Assembly (NCBI RefSeq): GCF_009208565.1
Contig: NZ_WFLK01000001.1
Span: 1-64,000 of the forward strand
Direction: 5' to 3'
Length of the DNA: 64,000 nucleotides
From: Janthinobacterium aquaticum
Lineage (GTDB): Bacteria; Pseudomonadota; Gammaproteobacteria; Burkholderiales; Burkholderiaceae_D
Notes under the pieces: generated by a model
Seen by the model: only the letters and a program-made list of their open reading frames with translations
Database searches by the model: none
Told to the model about the DNA's origin: nothing
Part shown: piece by piece, positions 1 through 9,389 of the stretch
Position numbering within the stretch: position 1 is the stretch's first letter
Layout of the letters: every line of letters starts with the position of its first letter
Program-made: the position numbers and the translations under genes

Positions 1-107
1 AGGCGCCGAAATTGATCATCGGTGCCATGATGCGCAAACTGGTACACGTGGCATTCGGCGTGCTCAGGTCAGGAAAAATATTTGATCCAACCTTGCACGC
101 CGCTTGA
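1..107 (+). mobile_element. IS110-family transposase, C-terminal end (truncated by window edge)
   Basis: The third plus-strand frame is open from the window edge to a TGA at 105-107. It encodes about 34 residues containing KLIIGAMMRKLVHVAFGVL and then SGKIFDPTLHAA, the usual C-terminus of IS110/IS116/IS902-type DEDD transposases. These enzymes act on circular intermediates and usually leave no long terminal inverted repeats. The rest of the element lies outside the window, so whether the transposase is intact cannot be judged. It sits 33 bp past the dnaQ stop codon and is convergent with dnaQ. The short region 108-140 would hold the element's right end. Recognition rests on one short C-terminal motif. 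Confidence 0.7.
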
Positions 108-140
108 CGGGGATAACAGTATCTACGATTTTCTTCCGGG

Positions 141-854
141 TCAGGCAGCTGGCGCCGCCGTCACCGCCGTCCAGATGCACTGTCCCTTGGCCGCCTTGTC
201 CAGGCCAGCCAGCGAGGCCTGGTGCGCTTCTTCTTCGTCGGCGCTGGCTGGCTGGAAAATCACGGCAGCGAGCGGCACGATTTCCAGCACGGCGCCGTCG
301 GCTGGCGCGGCTTCCTCGACATCCATGCTCAGGCTGTTCTGGCCGCGCGTCATGGCCAGGTAGACATCGGCCAGCAGTTCCGAGTCGAGCAGCGCGCCAT
401 GCAGCTTGCGATGGGCGTTGGAGACGCCATAGCGGTCGCACAAGGCGTCGAGCGAGTTGCGTTTGCCAGGGTGCATTTCTTTGGCCTGCACCAGCGTATC
501 GATCACGCCGCGCACCTGCTCGTGCACGGGCGGCATGTTCAGGCGTTTGAATTCGGCGTTGAGAAAGCCGATATCGAACGGGGCGTTATGGATAATCAGC
601 TCGGCATCGGCGATATAGTCGCGCAACTGCTGGGCAATTTCCGCAAACTTGGGCTTGTCGCTCAAAAATTCGGTGGTCAGGCCATGGACGGCCAGCGCAC
701 CCTCTTCCGAATCGCGCTCGGGATTGATGTAGTGGTGAAAATTGTTCCCGGTGAGCATGCGGTTATTGAGCTCGACGGCGCCGATCTCCAGGATGCGGTC
801 GCCCGTGCGGGGATTAAGGCCGGTGGTTTCGGTATCGAGAACAATTTGACGCAT
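141..854 (-). CDS. dnaQ: DNA polymerase III epsilon subunit (3'-5' proofreading exonuclease)
   Basis: This 237-residue protein is the proofreading exonuclease of the replicative polymerase core. Exo I is DTETTG at residues 7-12, Exo II is in HNAPFDIGFLN, and Exo III is in HGALLDSELLADVYLAM with the expected His and Asp. The C-terminal third is variable, as expected for the linker and alpha-binding tail. The start is the ATG giving MRQIVLDTETTG; the open frame runs about 74 codons further upstream, but that stretch lies antisense to rnhA and does not resemble the family. It lies 79 bp downstream of rnhA on the same strand, a common pairing in proteobacteria. Confidence 0.96.
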   Translation of the reverse strand: MRQIVLDTETTGLNPRTGDRILEIGAVELNNRMLTGNNFHHYINPERDSEEGALAVHGLTTEFLSDKPKFAEIAQQLRDYIADAELIIHNAPFDIGFLNAEFKRLNMPPVHEQVRGVIDTLVQAKEMHPGKRNSLDALCDRYGVSNAHRKLHGALLDSELLADVYLAMTRGQNSLSMDVEEAAPADGAVLEIVPLAAVIFQPASADEEEAHQASLAGLDKAAKGQCIWTAVTAAPAA

Positions 855-933
855 GGCTGGATTCACCCAAGAACAAAAAACAAGGGACGCAGTATAGCAA
901 ACCTGCGCCCCGGAGCCGACTGCACGATCATAA

Positions 934-1383
934 TCAGGCGCGCACGGTTTCCACGCCGAGGTTGGCCAGTTGGTCGGCCCGCTCATTGCCCGGGTGGCCA
1001 TTATGGCCGCGCACCCAGCGCCATTCGACCTTGTGCAGCGCCTGCGCTTCGTCGAGCGCCTGCCACAGGTCGACATTCTTGACCGGCGCCTTGGCCGCGG
1101 TTTTCCAGCCGCGCGCCTTCCAGCCGTGGATCCACTCGCTGATGCCCTTTTGCACGTATTGGCTATCGGTGTACAGCACTACCTCGCAGGGCCGCTTGAG
1201 CAGCGTCAGCGCTTCGATCACGGCCTTCAGTTCCATGCGGTTGTTGGTGGTATTCAATTCACCGCCGTAGATTTCCTTTTTCGCGCCGCCCGCCACCAGC
1301 AGCGCGCCCCAGCCGCCCGTGCCGGGATTGCCTTTGCAGGCACCGTCCGCATAAATTTCCACCTGATCTGTTGCATTAGCCAT
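934..1383 (-). CDS. rnhA: Ribonuclease HI
   Basis: This 149-residue RNase HI degrades the RNA strand of RNA:DNA hybrids in the cytoplasm. The four catalytic acids are visible: Asp13 in [11 protein letters not shown], Glu51 in NRMELKAV, Asp73 in YTDSQYV and Asp137 in GNERAD. Length matches the bacterial enzyme (about 150 residues). Its start overlaps the last 8 bp of the upstream methyltransferase gene, so the two are probably translationally coupled. dnaQ follows on the same strand, giving a methyltransferase-rnhA-dnaQ order. Confidence 0.97.
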   Translation of the reverse strand: MANATDQVEIYADGACKGNPGTGGWGALLVAGGAKKEIYGGELNTTNNRMELKAVIEALTLLKRPCEVVLYTDSQYVQKGISEWIHGWKARGWKTAAKAPVKNVDLWQALDEAQALHKVEWRWVRGHNGHPGNERADQLANLGVETVRA

Positions 1384-2152
1384 CTTGCTGTTCCCGCCTC
1401 TTGTTCGTGACCGGCACGCCGGCTGGCGCCGTTGCCGGATTTTTGGTCCACGCCGGACCGATCAGGCGCATCCCTTTGACGCGCTTGATGGCCTGCACTA
1501 TATACACTGCACCAAAAAATGGCCACCAGCGCGCGCCGGCGCGGTCCATATAAGCATGCCGGCGCAGCCACTTTTCAGTCCGGCAAGCTGGCGCATAACA
1601 GCCGAAATGGCTTTCGCTGACGCCCATATTGAGCAGTTTCAGCCAATCCTTCACGCGCGGCAGGGAAATGACCTCGGTGGCCCTGGGCAGATAGCGCCGC
1701 CCCGTCAGGCGGCCCATGGCCTGGCGTGCGCCCCACAGGCTGGCCGGATTGAAGCCACAGATAATCAGGCGCCCCTCAGGAATCAGCACACGCTCGACTT
1801 CACGCAATATCTGATGCGGCTCGGCGGAAAACTCCAGCACATGCGGCAGCACTACCAGGTCCAGACTGTGCGTATCGAACGGCAACTCGTCAAAGGCCGA
1901 CACCAGCTTGAGGCGGCTGTCGGCCGGCTGACGTGACGGCAGGCGCGCATCGACCTGCCATTTGTTGGGCATGCGGCTGGCGGCCAGCGCATCGAACTGC
2001 GGCAGCCCCAGTTGCACCGCGTTAAAGCCGAAGATATCGACCGTCAGGCGGTCCAGGCATTGCTGCTCCCAGGCGCGCGCATATACTCCGGCAGGTGTCT
2101 GCAGCCAGCTATCAAGCGCTATAATGGATTTTTCGGATGCCGTGCTGTCCAT
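1376..2152 (-). CDS. Class I SAM-dependent methyltransferase
   Basis: This 258-residue methyltransferase-11-type protein sits in front of rnhA. The Rossmann core is seen around residues 70-150: [21 protein letters not shown] matches the post-motif II/III region, followed by [27 protein letters not shown]. The segment that should hold the GxGxG loop is poorly conserved, so the SAM site is not textbook. The substrate is unknown. Homologous genes next to rnhA and gloB are common in betaproteobacteria (family knowledge). It diverges from gloB with only 19 bp between the two start codons, so the promoters must overlap the opposite coding regions. The C-terminus is basic and low-complexity. Confidence 0.8.
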   Translation of the reverse strand: MDSTASEKSIIALDSWLQTPAGVYARAWEQQCLDRLTVDIFGFNAVQLGLPQFDALAASRMPNKWQVDARLPSRQPADSRLKLVSAFDELPFDTHSLDLVVLPHVLEFSAEPHQILREVERVLIPEGRLIICGFNPASLWGARQAMGRLTGRRYLPRATEVISLPRVKDWLKLLNMGVSESHFGCYAPACRTEKWLRRHAYMDRAGARWWPFFGAVYIVQAIKRVKGMRLIGPAWTKNPATAPAGVPVTNKRREQQDG

Positions 2153-2171
2153 TCAGTTTTCTCTTTTACAC

Positions 2172-2981
2172 ATGAACCATTCCCCCAAACACGCTTTATC
2201 GGTACTTGCCGTGCCTGCATTTAACGACAACTACCTGTGGCTGATCCATGACGGCAGCCATGCCGCCGTGGTCGATCCCGGCGACGCTGCGCCGGTGCTG
2301 GCAGCTTTGCAAGCCCATCAGTTAACCTTGAGCGCCATTTTACTGACGCATCACCATGCCGACCACACCGGTGGCGTCGCCACATTGTTGCAGCATTATG
2401 CCGTGCCGGTCTACGGCCCACGCAATGAGGCTATCACAGAGATCACGCAGCCGCTGGCAGAAAATGACGTGGCCAGCGTGCCCGAGCTCAATCTGCAGCT
2501 GCGCGTGATCGAGGTGCCGGGTCACACCAGGGGGCATATTGCTTATGTGCGCGAGCACGATGGACGCAATGGCGCGCCGTGGCTGTTTTCCGGCGACACG
2601 CTGTTTGCCGGCGGCTGCGGCCGTCTGTTTGAAGGCACGCCGGGCCAGATGGCCGATTCGCTGGGCAAGCTGGCCGCCCTGCCAGACGATACCGAGGTAT
2701 TTTGCGCGCATGAATATACGCTGGCCAATCTGCGCTTTGCCTGCGCCGTGGAACCCGGCAACGAAGCGCTGCAGCAGCGCGTCAATATCGACACGGAAAA
2801 ACGCCAGCAGGGCTTGCCAACGGTGCCAACCACCATTGCGCTGGAAAAAGCCACCAACCCTTTCCTGCGTTATCGCGAACCAGCAATCCTGAACAGCCTG
2901 AAAGTGGTCGGCAAGCTGACCACCGATGCCTCGCCGGTGGAGGCGTTTGCCGCCTTACGCATGTGGAAAAACAACTTCTGA
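2172..2981 (+). CDS. gloB: Hydroxyacylglutathione hydrolase (glyoxalase II)
   Basis: This 269-residue metallo-beta-lactamase-fold enzyme hydrolyses S-lactoylglutathione to lactate and glutathione, the second step of methylglyoxal detoxification. The binuclear metal motif [10 protein letters not shown] is at residues 59-68. Further ligands lie in [20 protein letters not shown] and FCAHEYT. The C-terminal HAGH domain is present, ending near FLRYREP and a short tail. The start giving [21 protein letters not shown] fits the family; upstream in-frame starts at 1962 and beyond run antisense through the methyltransferase gene and were rejected. Confidence 0.95.
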   Translation: MNHSPKHALSVLAVPAFNDNYLWLIHDGSHAAVVDPGDAAPVLAALQAHQLTLSAILLTHHHADHTGGVATLLQHYAVPVYGPRNEAITEITQPLAENDVASVPELNLQLRVIEVPGHTRGHIAYVREHDGRNGAPWLFSGDTLFAGGCGRLFEGTPGQMADSLGKLAALPDDTEVFCAHEYTLANLRFACAVEPGNEALQQRVNIDTEKRQQGLPTVPTTIALEKATNPFLRYREPAILNSLKVVGKLTTDASPVEAFAALRMWKNNF

Positions 2982-2990
2982 CGGACATGA

Positions 2991-3026
2991 AAAATCCCGG
3001 CGATGCCTGTTGGGCATGGCCGGGAT
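2991..3026 (-). terminator. Intrinsic terminator of aceB (between gloB and aceB)
   Basis: An 8-bp stem ATCCCGGC (2994-3001) pairs with GCCGGGAT (3019-3026), and the enclosed ATGCC/GGCAT extends the hairpin. Read on the minus strand, the stem is followed directly by TTTTT, so it works as a rho-independent terminator for aceB. On the plus strand there is no T-run, though the hairpin could still protect the gloB transcript end. Confidence 0.75.
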
Positions 3027-3040
3027 CGTGGGTCAGCGCT

Positions 3041-4639
3041 TTAGATTTCTTCGTACAGCGGCAGCGTCAGAAATTCGGCAAACGCATCCGAAGTCGACAT
3101 ATCTTCAAAAATCTGGCCGGCGCGAACATAAGTCGGACCATCGCCGCCCGGCGCATCACGCTGCACCTTGGCAAGCTCTTCGACGATCATCGCCCGCACC
3201 ATCTCGGCCGTGACCTTGCGGCCGTCTTCCAGTACGCCCTTGTTTGAGCGGATCCACTGCCATACCTGCGAGCGGCTGATCTCGGCCGTGGCCGCGTCTT
3301 CCATCAGGTTGTGGATGGGCACGCAACCGTTGCCGGCCAGCCAGCTGCCCAGATAATGGATGCCGACGTTGATGTTGTAGCGCAGGCCCGCTTCCGTGAT
3401 CGGTGTTTCCGGCTGGAAGTTCAGCAGGTCGGCCGCCTTGACCTCAATGTCGGGACGCTGCTTGCCGATCTGGTTCGGCTTGTCGCCCAGCACTTTGGTA
3501 AATTCGGCCATCGCCAGCTCGACCAGCCCAGGATGGGCGACCCAGCCGCCGTCATAGCCGTCCGTGGCGTCGCGTGCCTTGTCGTTGCGCACCCCGCCCA
3601 TCGCCACTTCGTTCTTTTCAGGATCGTTCTTGATCGGGATCAACGCTGCCATGCCGCCGATGGCCGGCGCATTGCGCTTGTGGCAGGTTTTCAGCAGCAG
3701 CAAGGCGTAGGCGCGCATGAATGGCGCCGTCATGGTGACCTTGGCGCGGTCGGCCAGGCAGAAGTCCTTGTCGAGCTTGAATTTCTTGATGCACGAGAAG
3801 ATATAGTCCCAGCGGCCAGCGTTCAGGCCGGCGCTATGCTCCTTCAGTTCGTACAGGATTTCATCCATTTCAAACGCCGCCAGGATGGTTTCAATCAGCA
3901 CGGTGGCCTTGATGGTGCCTTGCGGCAGGCCCAGTTCCTGCTGCGTCATCACGAAGATATCGTTCCACAGGCGTGCTTCCAGGTGCGATTCCATCTTCGG
4001 CAGATAGAAGTACGGCCCAGCGCCGCGCGCCAGTTGCTCCTTGGCGTTGTGAAACATGAACAGCGCAAAATCAAAGATGCCGCCCGAGACGCGCTTGCCG
4101 TCGACCAGCACATGCTTTTCATCGAGATGCCAGCCGCGCGGACGCACCACCAACGTGGCGATTTTGTCGTTGAGCTTGTAGGACTTGCCGTTCTGCTCGA
4201 GCGAGATGGTGCGGCGCACGGCGTCGAACATATTGATCTGGCCAGTGATCTGGTTGTCCCAGTTGGGCGTATTGGAGTCCTCGAAGTCCGTCATATAGCT
4301 GTCGGCGCCGGAATTGAAGGCGTTGATCACCATCTTGCGCTCGACCGGACCGGTGATTTCCACGCGGCGGCATTCGAGCGCTTTCGGTATCGGTGCGATG
4401 GTCCAGTCGCCGTCACGGATATGCGCCGTTTCCGGCAGAAAATCAGGCCGCTCGCCGGCGTCGAGCCGCGCTGCGCGCTCGATGCGCACGCCCAGCAACT
4501 GCTGGCGACGCGGCTCGAACGCGCGCGACAGCTTCGCCACCAGCGCCAGCGCCTCCGGGGTCAGTATCTGTTCATAGCCGGGCTTGATTTCGCCCGTGAT
4601 CTGCATGCCTTCAGGTAAATTGATCGTGCTGTGCGTCAT
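3041..4639 (-). CDS. aceB: Malate synthase A
   Basis: This 532-residue malate synthase condenses glyoxylate with acetyl-CoA to malate, the second step of the glyoxylate bypass. Length fits the A isoform. Recognisable family segments include [32 protein letters not shown], the [19 protein letters not shown] region and [19 protein letters not shown] around the active site. The ATG at 4639 gives [12 protein letters not shown]; the open frame extends 30 codons upstream without family similarity. It is divergent from a LysR gene. No isocitrate lyase gene is in the window. Confidence 0.96.
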   Translation of the reverse strand: MTHSTINLPEGMQITGEIKPGYEQILTPEALALVAKLSRAFEPRRQQLLGVRIERAARLDAGERPDFLPETAHIRDGDWTIAPIPKALECRRVEITGPVERKMVINAFNSGADSYMTDFEDSNTPNWDNQITGQINMFDAVRRTISLEQNGKSYKLNDKIATLVVRPRGWHLDEKHVLVDGKRVSGGIFDFALFMFHNAKEQLARGAGPYFYLPKMESHLEARLWNDIFVMTQQELGLPQGTIKATVLIETILAAFEMDEILYELKEHSAGLNAGRWDYIFSCIKKFKLDKDFCLADRAKVTMTAPFMRAYALLLLKTCHKRNAPAIGGMAALIPIKNDPEKNEVAMGGVRNDKARDATDGYDGGWVAHPGLVELAMAEFTKVLGDKPNQIGKQRPDIEVKAADLLNFQPETPITEAGLRYNINVGIHYLGSWLAGNGCVPIHNLMEDAATAEISRSQVWQWIRSNKGVLEDGRKVTAEMVRAMIVEELAKVQRDAPGGDGPTYVRAGQIFEDMSTSDAFAEFLTLPLYEEI

Positions 4640-4761
4640 GGAACTCTCCGTTATTATCAAAAGTAATCTGGTGGTCAAACAAGCGCTGGACTGATCAGCC
4701 GTAACAGTGATAGCGTGCAAGTAGCGCACAACTGAGTCACTGCCGAATGATGCGTTGGTTT

Positions 4762-4777
4762 ATAGTATATGCACTAT
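4762..4777. promoter_or_regulatory. Possible LysR operator between aceB and lysR
   Basis: ATAGT-N6-ACTAT is an AT-rich inverted repeat in the 203-bp divergent region, 66 bp upstream of the LysR start and 123 bp upstream of aceB. LysR-type regulators usually bind AT-rich dyads of about this size near their own promoter and the divergent target. Function is inferred from position and symmetry only. Confidence 0.4.
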
Positions 4778-4842
4778 TAGGCACGGAAACGAGATTAAAA
4801 ATCACTACATCCATGCGTTTTTATCACAAGTGAGTGCCGTTC

Positions 4843-5760
4843 ATGGGTCAATTTCGTCAGATTTCCACGTTTGTTGAAGTTGTTGCGCATGGCAGCCTGT
4901 CGGCCGCCGCCCGCGCCGAAGGCATCGCGCCGGCCATGATAGGACGCCGCCTCGACGCACTCGAGCAGCGTCTCGGGGTAAAACTGTTGCAACGCACCAC
5001 GCGCAAGCTGGCACTGACCAATGAGGGCGTCGCGTTTCTGGAAGATTGCCAGCGCATACTCGGTGAACTCGAAGAAGCCGAAGCGGCGGTGGCCGAGCGC
5101 AGCGTGAAGGCCACCGGCCACCTGCTGATCTCGGCGCCAGCCGGCTTCGGCCGCCAGCATGTGGCACCGCTGATCCCCTCTTTTGCAGCCGAGCATCGCG
5201 ACGTCAGCGTGTCGCTGCACCTGAATGATCGCCTGGTCGACCTGATCGGCGAAGGCGTGGATGTGGCGATCCGCATTGCCAGCCTGTCCGATTCGACCCT
5301 GGTCAGCACCAAGCTGGCCGACAACCATCGCGTGGTGGTGGCCTCGCCCGCCTACCTGAAACGCGCCGGCACGCCGCGCCTGCCAGGCGACTTGGCACGG
5401 CATAACTGCCTGGTCATCAGCAGCGAAGGCAGCCAACGTGGCTGGACCTTCAGCGAAAACGGCAAAAACGTCACCTACAAGGTGTCAGGCAATATGGATT
5501 GCAACGATGGCGAGGTGCTGCACGACTGGGCGCTGGCCGGCAAGGGGCTGGCTTGGCGTTCCATGTGGGAGGTGGGCGCTGAAATCGAGTCCGGCAAACT
5601 GGTCACGGTGCTCGATCAGTTTGCCGCGCCTGGCAACGATATTTATGCGGTATTTGCACAGCGCCGGCATTTGCCGCTGCGGATACGGGCTTTTGTGGAT
5701 TTTCTAAGACAGTGCTATGCACAGGAGGGGTACTGGGGCAGTTCAGAGACGCGCGCCTGA
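4843..5760 (+). CDS. LysR-family transcriptional regulator, divergent from aceB
   Basis: This LysR regulator of about 305 residues has an N-terminal winged helix-turn-helix (FVEVVAHGSLSAAARAEGIAP, then IGRRLDALEQRLGVKLLQR) and a C-terminal periplasmic-binding-like effector domain from about residue 90. The ATG at 4843 is chosen; an in-frame GTG at 4834 would add three residues. Its divergent position suggests autoregulation and control of malate synthase, but the effector is unknown. It could equally belong to the CrgA-like group with unrelated targets. It is followed by a single REP unit. Confidence 0.88.
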   Translation: MGQFRQISTFVEVVAHGSLSAAARAEGIAPAMIGRRLDALEQRLGVKLLQRTTRKLALTNEGVAFLEDCQRILGELEEAEAAVAERSVKATGHLLISAPAGFGRQHVAPLIPSFAAEHRDVSVSLHLNDRLVDLIGEGVDVAIRIASLSDSTLVSTKLADNHRVVVASPAYLKRAGTPRLPGDLARHNCLVISSEGSQRGWTFSENGKNVTYKVSGNMDCNDGEVLHDWALAGKGLAWRSMWEVGAEIESGKLVTVLDQFAAPGNDIYAVFAQRRHLPLRIRAFVDFLRQCYAQEGYWGSSETRA

Positions 5761-5780
5761 GAAAATGCCGATGGCCGTGG

Positions 5781-5818
5781 TGTTGTCGGCTTACGCCCTG
5801 CGGGCTAACCCGACCTAC
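5781..5818. repeat. Single REP unit
   Basis: One arm of the REP family described at 13094: TGTTGTCGGCTTAC, a GC loop, then CTAACCCGACCTAC. Pairing is imperfect (GGCTTA against TAACCC), so this copy looks degraded. It lies between lysR and the convergent cspA gene, the same position class as the other copies. The rest of 5819-5957 shows no gene. Confidence 0.7.
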
Positions 5819-5957
5819 GCCTTGCCCTCGACATTTTTCAGCCCCGCTTGGCCCGGTGGGCCTGTGCCGACGACTGGAGTGTTGCTTATGGTGCTGGGAC
5901 GCGAGCTTAGTGCATCAGGGGCAGACGAAACCGCCGAATCCTGAAGGCTGTGGCCAA

Positions 5958-5985
5958 AAAAAATCCCCGGAAACCGAGGATTTTC
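5958..5985 (-). terminator. Intrinsic terminator of the cold-shock gene
   Basis: AAATCCCCGG (5961-5970) and CCGAGGATTT (5974-5983) form a 10-bp stem with a 3-nt loop. On the minus strand the one non-Watson-Crick position is a U-G wobble, and the stem runs into a T-tract, as expected for the end of the cold-shock transcript 25 nt past its stop codon. Confidence 0.75.
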
Positions 5986-6007
5986 TTATTTCGTTTGATC
6001 CAGCGTA

Positions 6008-6211
6008 TTAGATTGGCTGAATGTTCGAAGCTTGCTTGCCTTTAGGGCCAGCGGTCACTTCAAAAGAAACACGTTGGTTCTCTTGCAGCGATTTGAAGCC
6101 GGCCGACTGGATAGCCGAGAAGTGAGCGAACAGATCTTCGCCGCCTTCGTCAGGGGTAATAAAGCCGAAACCCTTCGAATCATTGAACCATTTTACGATG
6201 CCAGTTGCCAT
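6008..6211 (-). CDS. Cold-shock domain protein (CspA family)
   Basis: This 67-residue single cold-shock domain protein binds single-stranded RNA/DNA through RNP1 (KGFGFI) and an RNP2-like DLFAHF, where DVFVHF is commoner. Proteins of this kind act as RNA chaperones. The start follows a good AGGAAA ribosome site. It has its own promoter, a leader of about 100 nt and a terminator, so it is monocistronic. Which paralogue it is (cspA, cspD or other) cannot be decided. Confidence 0.95.
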   Translation of the reverse strand: MATGIVKWFNDSKGFGFITPDEGGEDLFAHFSAIQSAGFKSLQENQRVSFEVTAGPKGKQASNIQPI

Positions 6212-6318
6212 TACAATTTCCTATTTCAGTTAAGTTGGGCTTGCGCCCGTTATATCGTTTGAAGCAAGAAAGAAATGACAGACAAACTGCACTACTAGCT
6301 CGAATCCAACGATGCCTA
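6212..6318 (-). other. Predicted 5' leader of the cold-shock mRNA
   Basis: About 100 nt lie between the predicted start site and the cold-shock start codon. Long leaders are typical of csp genes and can fold differently at low temperature. I see no coding sequence here. The remainder up to the Hpt stop at 6528 is AT-rich promoter DNA. Confidence 0.4.
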
Positions 6319-6327
6319 ATTATACCA
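6319..6327 (-). promoter_or_regulatory. Extended -10 promoter of the cold-shock gene
   Basis: On the minus strand the sequence reads TGGTATAAT, a consensus -10 hexamer with the TGn extension. There is no convincing -35 at 17 bp, consistent with an extended -10 promoter. It lies about 110 bp upstream of the start codon. Confidence 0.55.
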
Positions 6328-6527
6328 ACAAAACAGAAAAAAACCATTCTTTCGCAAAATAAACCTGCGAAGCGTGTTTGAGGGTTAAAAAATGCCAAAA
6401 ATACGCGGTTTCTCACTGTTTTGCGGCGCCTTATAACAGGCTATGGACATACTATAGCTCAAACGACAGCGCGCACGCTTTGCGTTTCATCAAACGTAGC
6501 ACGCTTTTGCGGTTCAATCGCGCCGTC

Positions 6528-6890
6528 TCAGGCGTTGAAATGGGTGGCGGCCGCATCGCGTTCGGCCCAGCGCAGCAGTGTGCTGACCTGCGTGTCGAGT
6601 GCGGGCCATTGCGCCATGACATTGCCCGGTTCGTTCAACAGCGCGCGCACCAGTTGTTCGATGCGCCGGCACTCCTGCCCCAGCGCGGCAAAGCCGAAGG
6701 TAGCAGCCGAGCCTGCCACTGCATGCAGGCCGCGGTGCAAGGCGGTCAGTTGCTCCTGGCGCGGGCCTTCACTGTTGCAGCGAGTCTGCGCGTCGGCAAT
6801 TGCCTGCATCAGTGACGGTACGCCAGCCGCGTATTTTTCATTCAGCGCGCGCAGGCGGGCGCGGAAGTCGGGATCCATTAACGTTGCCAT
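6528..6890 (-). CDS. Hpt-domain protein
   Basis: This 120-residue all-helical protein resembles a histidine phosphotransfer domain. LHAVAGSAATFGFAALG aligns with the Hpt consensus HxLKGxAxxxG, with the phospho-acceptor His in the first position, though the usual Leu-Lys is Val-Ala here. Such proteins relay phosphate between hybrid kinases and response regulators. It starts 24 bp after upp on the same strand and may be cotranscribed. No hybrid kinase is nearby, so its partner is elsewhere. The atypical motif leaves some doubt about phosphorylation. Confidence 0.7.
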   Translation of the reverse strand: MATLMDPDFRARLRALNEKYAAGVPSLMQAIADAQTRCNSEGPRQEQLTALHRGLHAVAGSAATFGFAALGQECRRIEQLVRALLNEPGNVMAQWPALDTQVSTLLRWAERDAAATHFNA

Positions 6891-6914
6891 CGAGTCAGTC
6901 GCCGTAAAGTTGGT

Positions 6915-7565
6915 TTATTTGGTGCCAAAGATGCGGTCGCCGGCATCACCGAGGCCCGGCACGATATAAGCGTGGTCGTTCAGGTGCGAATCGAGCGCTG
7001 CCGTAAACATTTTGACGTTCGGATGCGCATCCTGGAACACCGTCACGCCTTCGGGAGCAGCGACCAGCGCCAGGAAAATGATCTGCTCGTCGCTGACGCC
7101 GCGCTTTTTCAGCACGTCGACCGCATACACTGCCGAGTTGCCGGTTGCCACCATCGGATCGCACAGAATAAAGATGCGGTCGGTGGTGTCGGGCAGGCGC
7201 ACCAGATATTCAACTGGCCGGTGGGTGGCCGGATCGCGGTACACGCCGATATGGCCGACGCGCGCCGACGGCACCAGATTAAGCAGGCCGTCGCTCATGC
7301 CGATGCCGGCGCGCAGGATCGGCACGATCGCCAGCTTCTTGCCGGCGATGACGGGCGCGTCGATGGTCATCAACGGCGTCTTGATTTCACGGGTGGTCAA
7401 CGGCAGGTCACGCGTAATCTCGTAGCCCATCAGCAAGGTGATCTCCTTGAGCAGTTCGCGGAAGGTACGCGTCGAGGTGTCGTGCTCGCGCATATGGCTC
7501 AGCTTGTGCTGGATCAGCGGGTGATCGGTAATAAAGAGATTGGGAAAGCGCGGATCTTGTTTCAT
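6915..7565 (-). CDS. upp: Uracil phosphoribosyltransferase
   Basis: This 216-residue enzyme converts uracil and PRPP to UMP in pyrimidine salvage. The PRPP loop is in [14 protein letters not shown], and the C-terminal uracil-binding segment is [17 protein letters not shown]. Other family segments are [20 protein letters not shown] and [14 protein letters not shown]. The start at 7565 gives [11 protein letters not shown]; an in-frame start ten codons upstream is less likely. It is followed by the Hpt gene; no uracil permease is adjacent. Confidence 0.96.
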   Translation of the reverse strand: MKQDPRFPNLFITDHPLIQHKLSHMREHDTSTRTFRELLKEITLLMGYEITRDLPLTTREIKTPLMTIDAPVIAGKKLAIVPILRAGIGMSDGLLNLVPSARVGHIGVYRDPATHRPVEYLVRLPDTTDRIFILCDPMVATGNSAVYAVDVLKKRGVSDEQIIFLALVAAPEGVTVFQDAHPNVKMFTAALDSHLNDHAYIVPGLGDAGDRIFGTK

Positions 7566-7697
7566 TAATAGTCTTTCATTCAAACGTGGCGGCATATTTG
7601 ATCAATAGCCGCATTATCCCAGCCCTCAGGCCGCCTGTGGCTGGAATTTCAGAAAAAATTGGCGCCCGTACGGTGTGCTCCAGGCGAACCAATTCTT

Positions 7698-9389
7698 TTA
7701 TTGCAATGCCCGCGCCAGGATGGCCGCGCCGTCAAAACCGGCTGGCAGGCAGCCAAACACCGCGTCCGGATGCTGCGCCAGGCGCGACGCCACAAAAGCG
7801 CGCGCAATAAATGGCGGTGCATGGCGCAGCAGCAGGCCGGCCTGCACCGCCAGCACGATGCGCCCGGCCAGGTGTCGCGCGCCGGCCTCGTCAAGCTGCG
7901 CCGCCGCCAGTTCAAGCAGCAAGGCGGCGCGGTAGCGCGCAAAGACCGGCTCGCCGTCGCCGGCCAGTGCCAGCTCGGCTGCCAGCGCATCGCGCGCGGC
8001 CGGTGAGCGCGCCAGCGCGCGCAGCACGTCGAGACACATGATATTGCCTGAACCCTCCCAGATGGAATTGACCGGCGCTTCGCGGTACAGGCGCGCCAGC
8101 GGCGCATCCTCCACATAACCGCTGCCGCCCAGCACTTCCATGGCCTCGGCCACCACGCCCGGGCAACGCTTGCAGATCCAGTACTTGCCAGCCGGCGTCA
8201 GCAGGCGCGCCAGTGCCTGCTCGGCACCATCATCGGGCGCATCGAAGCAGCGCGCCAGGCGCAGCGCAAACGCCGTGGCCGCCTCCGATTCGAGCGCCAG
8301 GTCGGCCAGCACATTGACCATCAGCGGCTGCTCGACCAGCAAGCGGCCAAATACGCTGCGCTGGCGCGCATGATGCAAGGCCTGCGTCAAGGCGGCGCGC
8401 ATAATGCCGGCGCTGCCCAGCACGCAGTCGAGCCGGGTGTGAGCAGCCATGTCGAGAATGGTGACCACACCCCTGCCCTGCGCGCCCAGCAGCCAGCCAT
8501 AGGCGCCGGCAAACTCCACTTCCGACGAGGCGTTTGAGCGATTGCCTAATTTGTCTTTCAGGCGCTGCACGACAATGGCGTTGCGGGTGCCGTCGGGCAG
8601 GTAGCGCGGCAGGAAAAAGCACGACAGGGCGCTGCCCGACTCCATCGCGGTTTGCGCCAGGATCAGGTGCGCATCGCTTTGGGGGGCGGAAAAGAACCAT
8701 TTATGCCCGGTAATACGCCACAGCGCCTCGCCCTGCGCGCCGAACAGCGCCTGCGCTTGCTGCAGCGGCACCGCTTCGGCGCGGGTGGTATTGCTACGCA
8801 CGTCCGATCCGCCCTGCTTTTCCGTCATGCCCATACCGATCAGGGCGCCATGCTTGTGTTCGATCGGTAGCGAGCGCGGATCATAGTGCGTCGATAGAAT
8901 TTTAGGCAACCACTGCTCCACCAGTTGTGGCAGGCCGGACTGGCGCAGCGCCGGCACACTGGCGTAGGTCATGGTAACCGGACACTGCGCGCCGTTTTCC
9001 ACCTGGCCGAACAGCAGATAGGTGGCGGCGCGCGCGACCTGTGCGCCCGGCCCCGGCGCCACCCACGGCGCAGCATGGGCGCCCGCTTCGATCAGTATCG
9101 TCATCAAGGCATGCCAGGCAGGATGAAAGGTCACCTCGTCGATGCGACGGCCGGCGCGATCGAATTGCTGCAATTGCGGCCCGTTGATATTGGCCTGGCG
9201 CGCCAGCGCCATGGTGTCGGCGCGGCCCAGCAATTGCCCCAGCGCCGTGAGCCGGGGCACCGCTGCCGCCGCGCCCTCGCGCAGCACACCCTCGCGCAAT
9301 GCGGCATCGCAGGCAAACAGGTTAATGTTTTCAAACGGCGCGCTCTGGTTGAAAACGGCATGTGTAGCATAACGATCACAAGCATTCAT
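7698..9389 (-). CDS. aidB: AidB-like acyl-CoA dehydrogenase family protein
   Basis: This 563-residue flavoprotein closely follows the AidB pattern. Matching segments include THAVFNQSAPFENINLF at the N-terminus, ALIGMGMTEKQGGSDVRSNT, GHKWFFSAPQSDAHLILAQT, RLKDKLGNRSNASSEVEF and EVLGGSGYVEDAPLARLYRE near the C-terminus. In E. coli, AidB is part of the adaptive response to alkylating agents and binds DNA through its C-terminal domain; its enzymatic role is unclear. Isovaleryl-CoA dehydrogenase is an alternative annotation for the superfamily but fits the length less well. No ada or alkB gene is adjacent. Confidence 0.9.
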   Translation of the reverse strand: MNACDRYATHAVFNQSAPFENINLFACDAALREGVLREGAAAAVPRLTALGQLLGRADTMALARQANINGPQLQQFDRAGRRIDEVTFHPAWHALMTILIEAGAHAAPWVAPGPGAQVARAATYLLFGQVENGAQCPVTMTYASVPALRQSGLPQLVEQWLPKILSTHYDPRSLPIEHKHGALIGMGMTEKQGGSDVRSNTTRAEAVPLQQAQALFGAQGEALWRITGHKWFFSAPQSDAHLILAQTAMESGSALSCFFLPRYLPDGTRNAIVVQRLKDKLGNRSNASSEVEFAGAYGWLLGAQGRGVVTILDMAAHTRLDCVLGSAGIMRAALTQALHHARQRSVFGRLLVEQPLMVNVLADLALESEAATAFALRLARCFDAPDDGAEQALARLLTPAGKYWICKRCPGVVAEAMEVLGGSGYVEDAPLARLYREAPVNSIWEGSGNIMCLDVLRALARSPAARDALAAELALAGDGEPVFARYRAALLLELAAAQLDEAGARHLAGRIVLAVQAGLLLRHAPPFIARAFVASRLAQHPDAVFGCLPAGFDGAAILARALQ

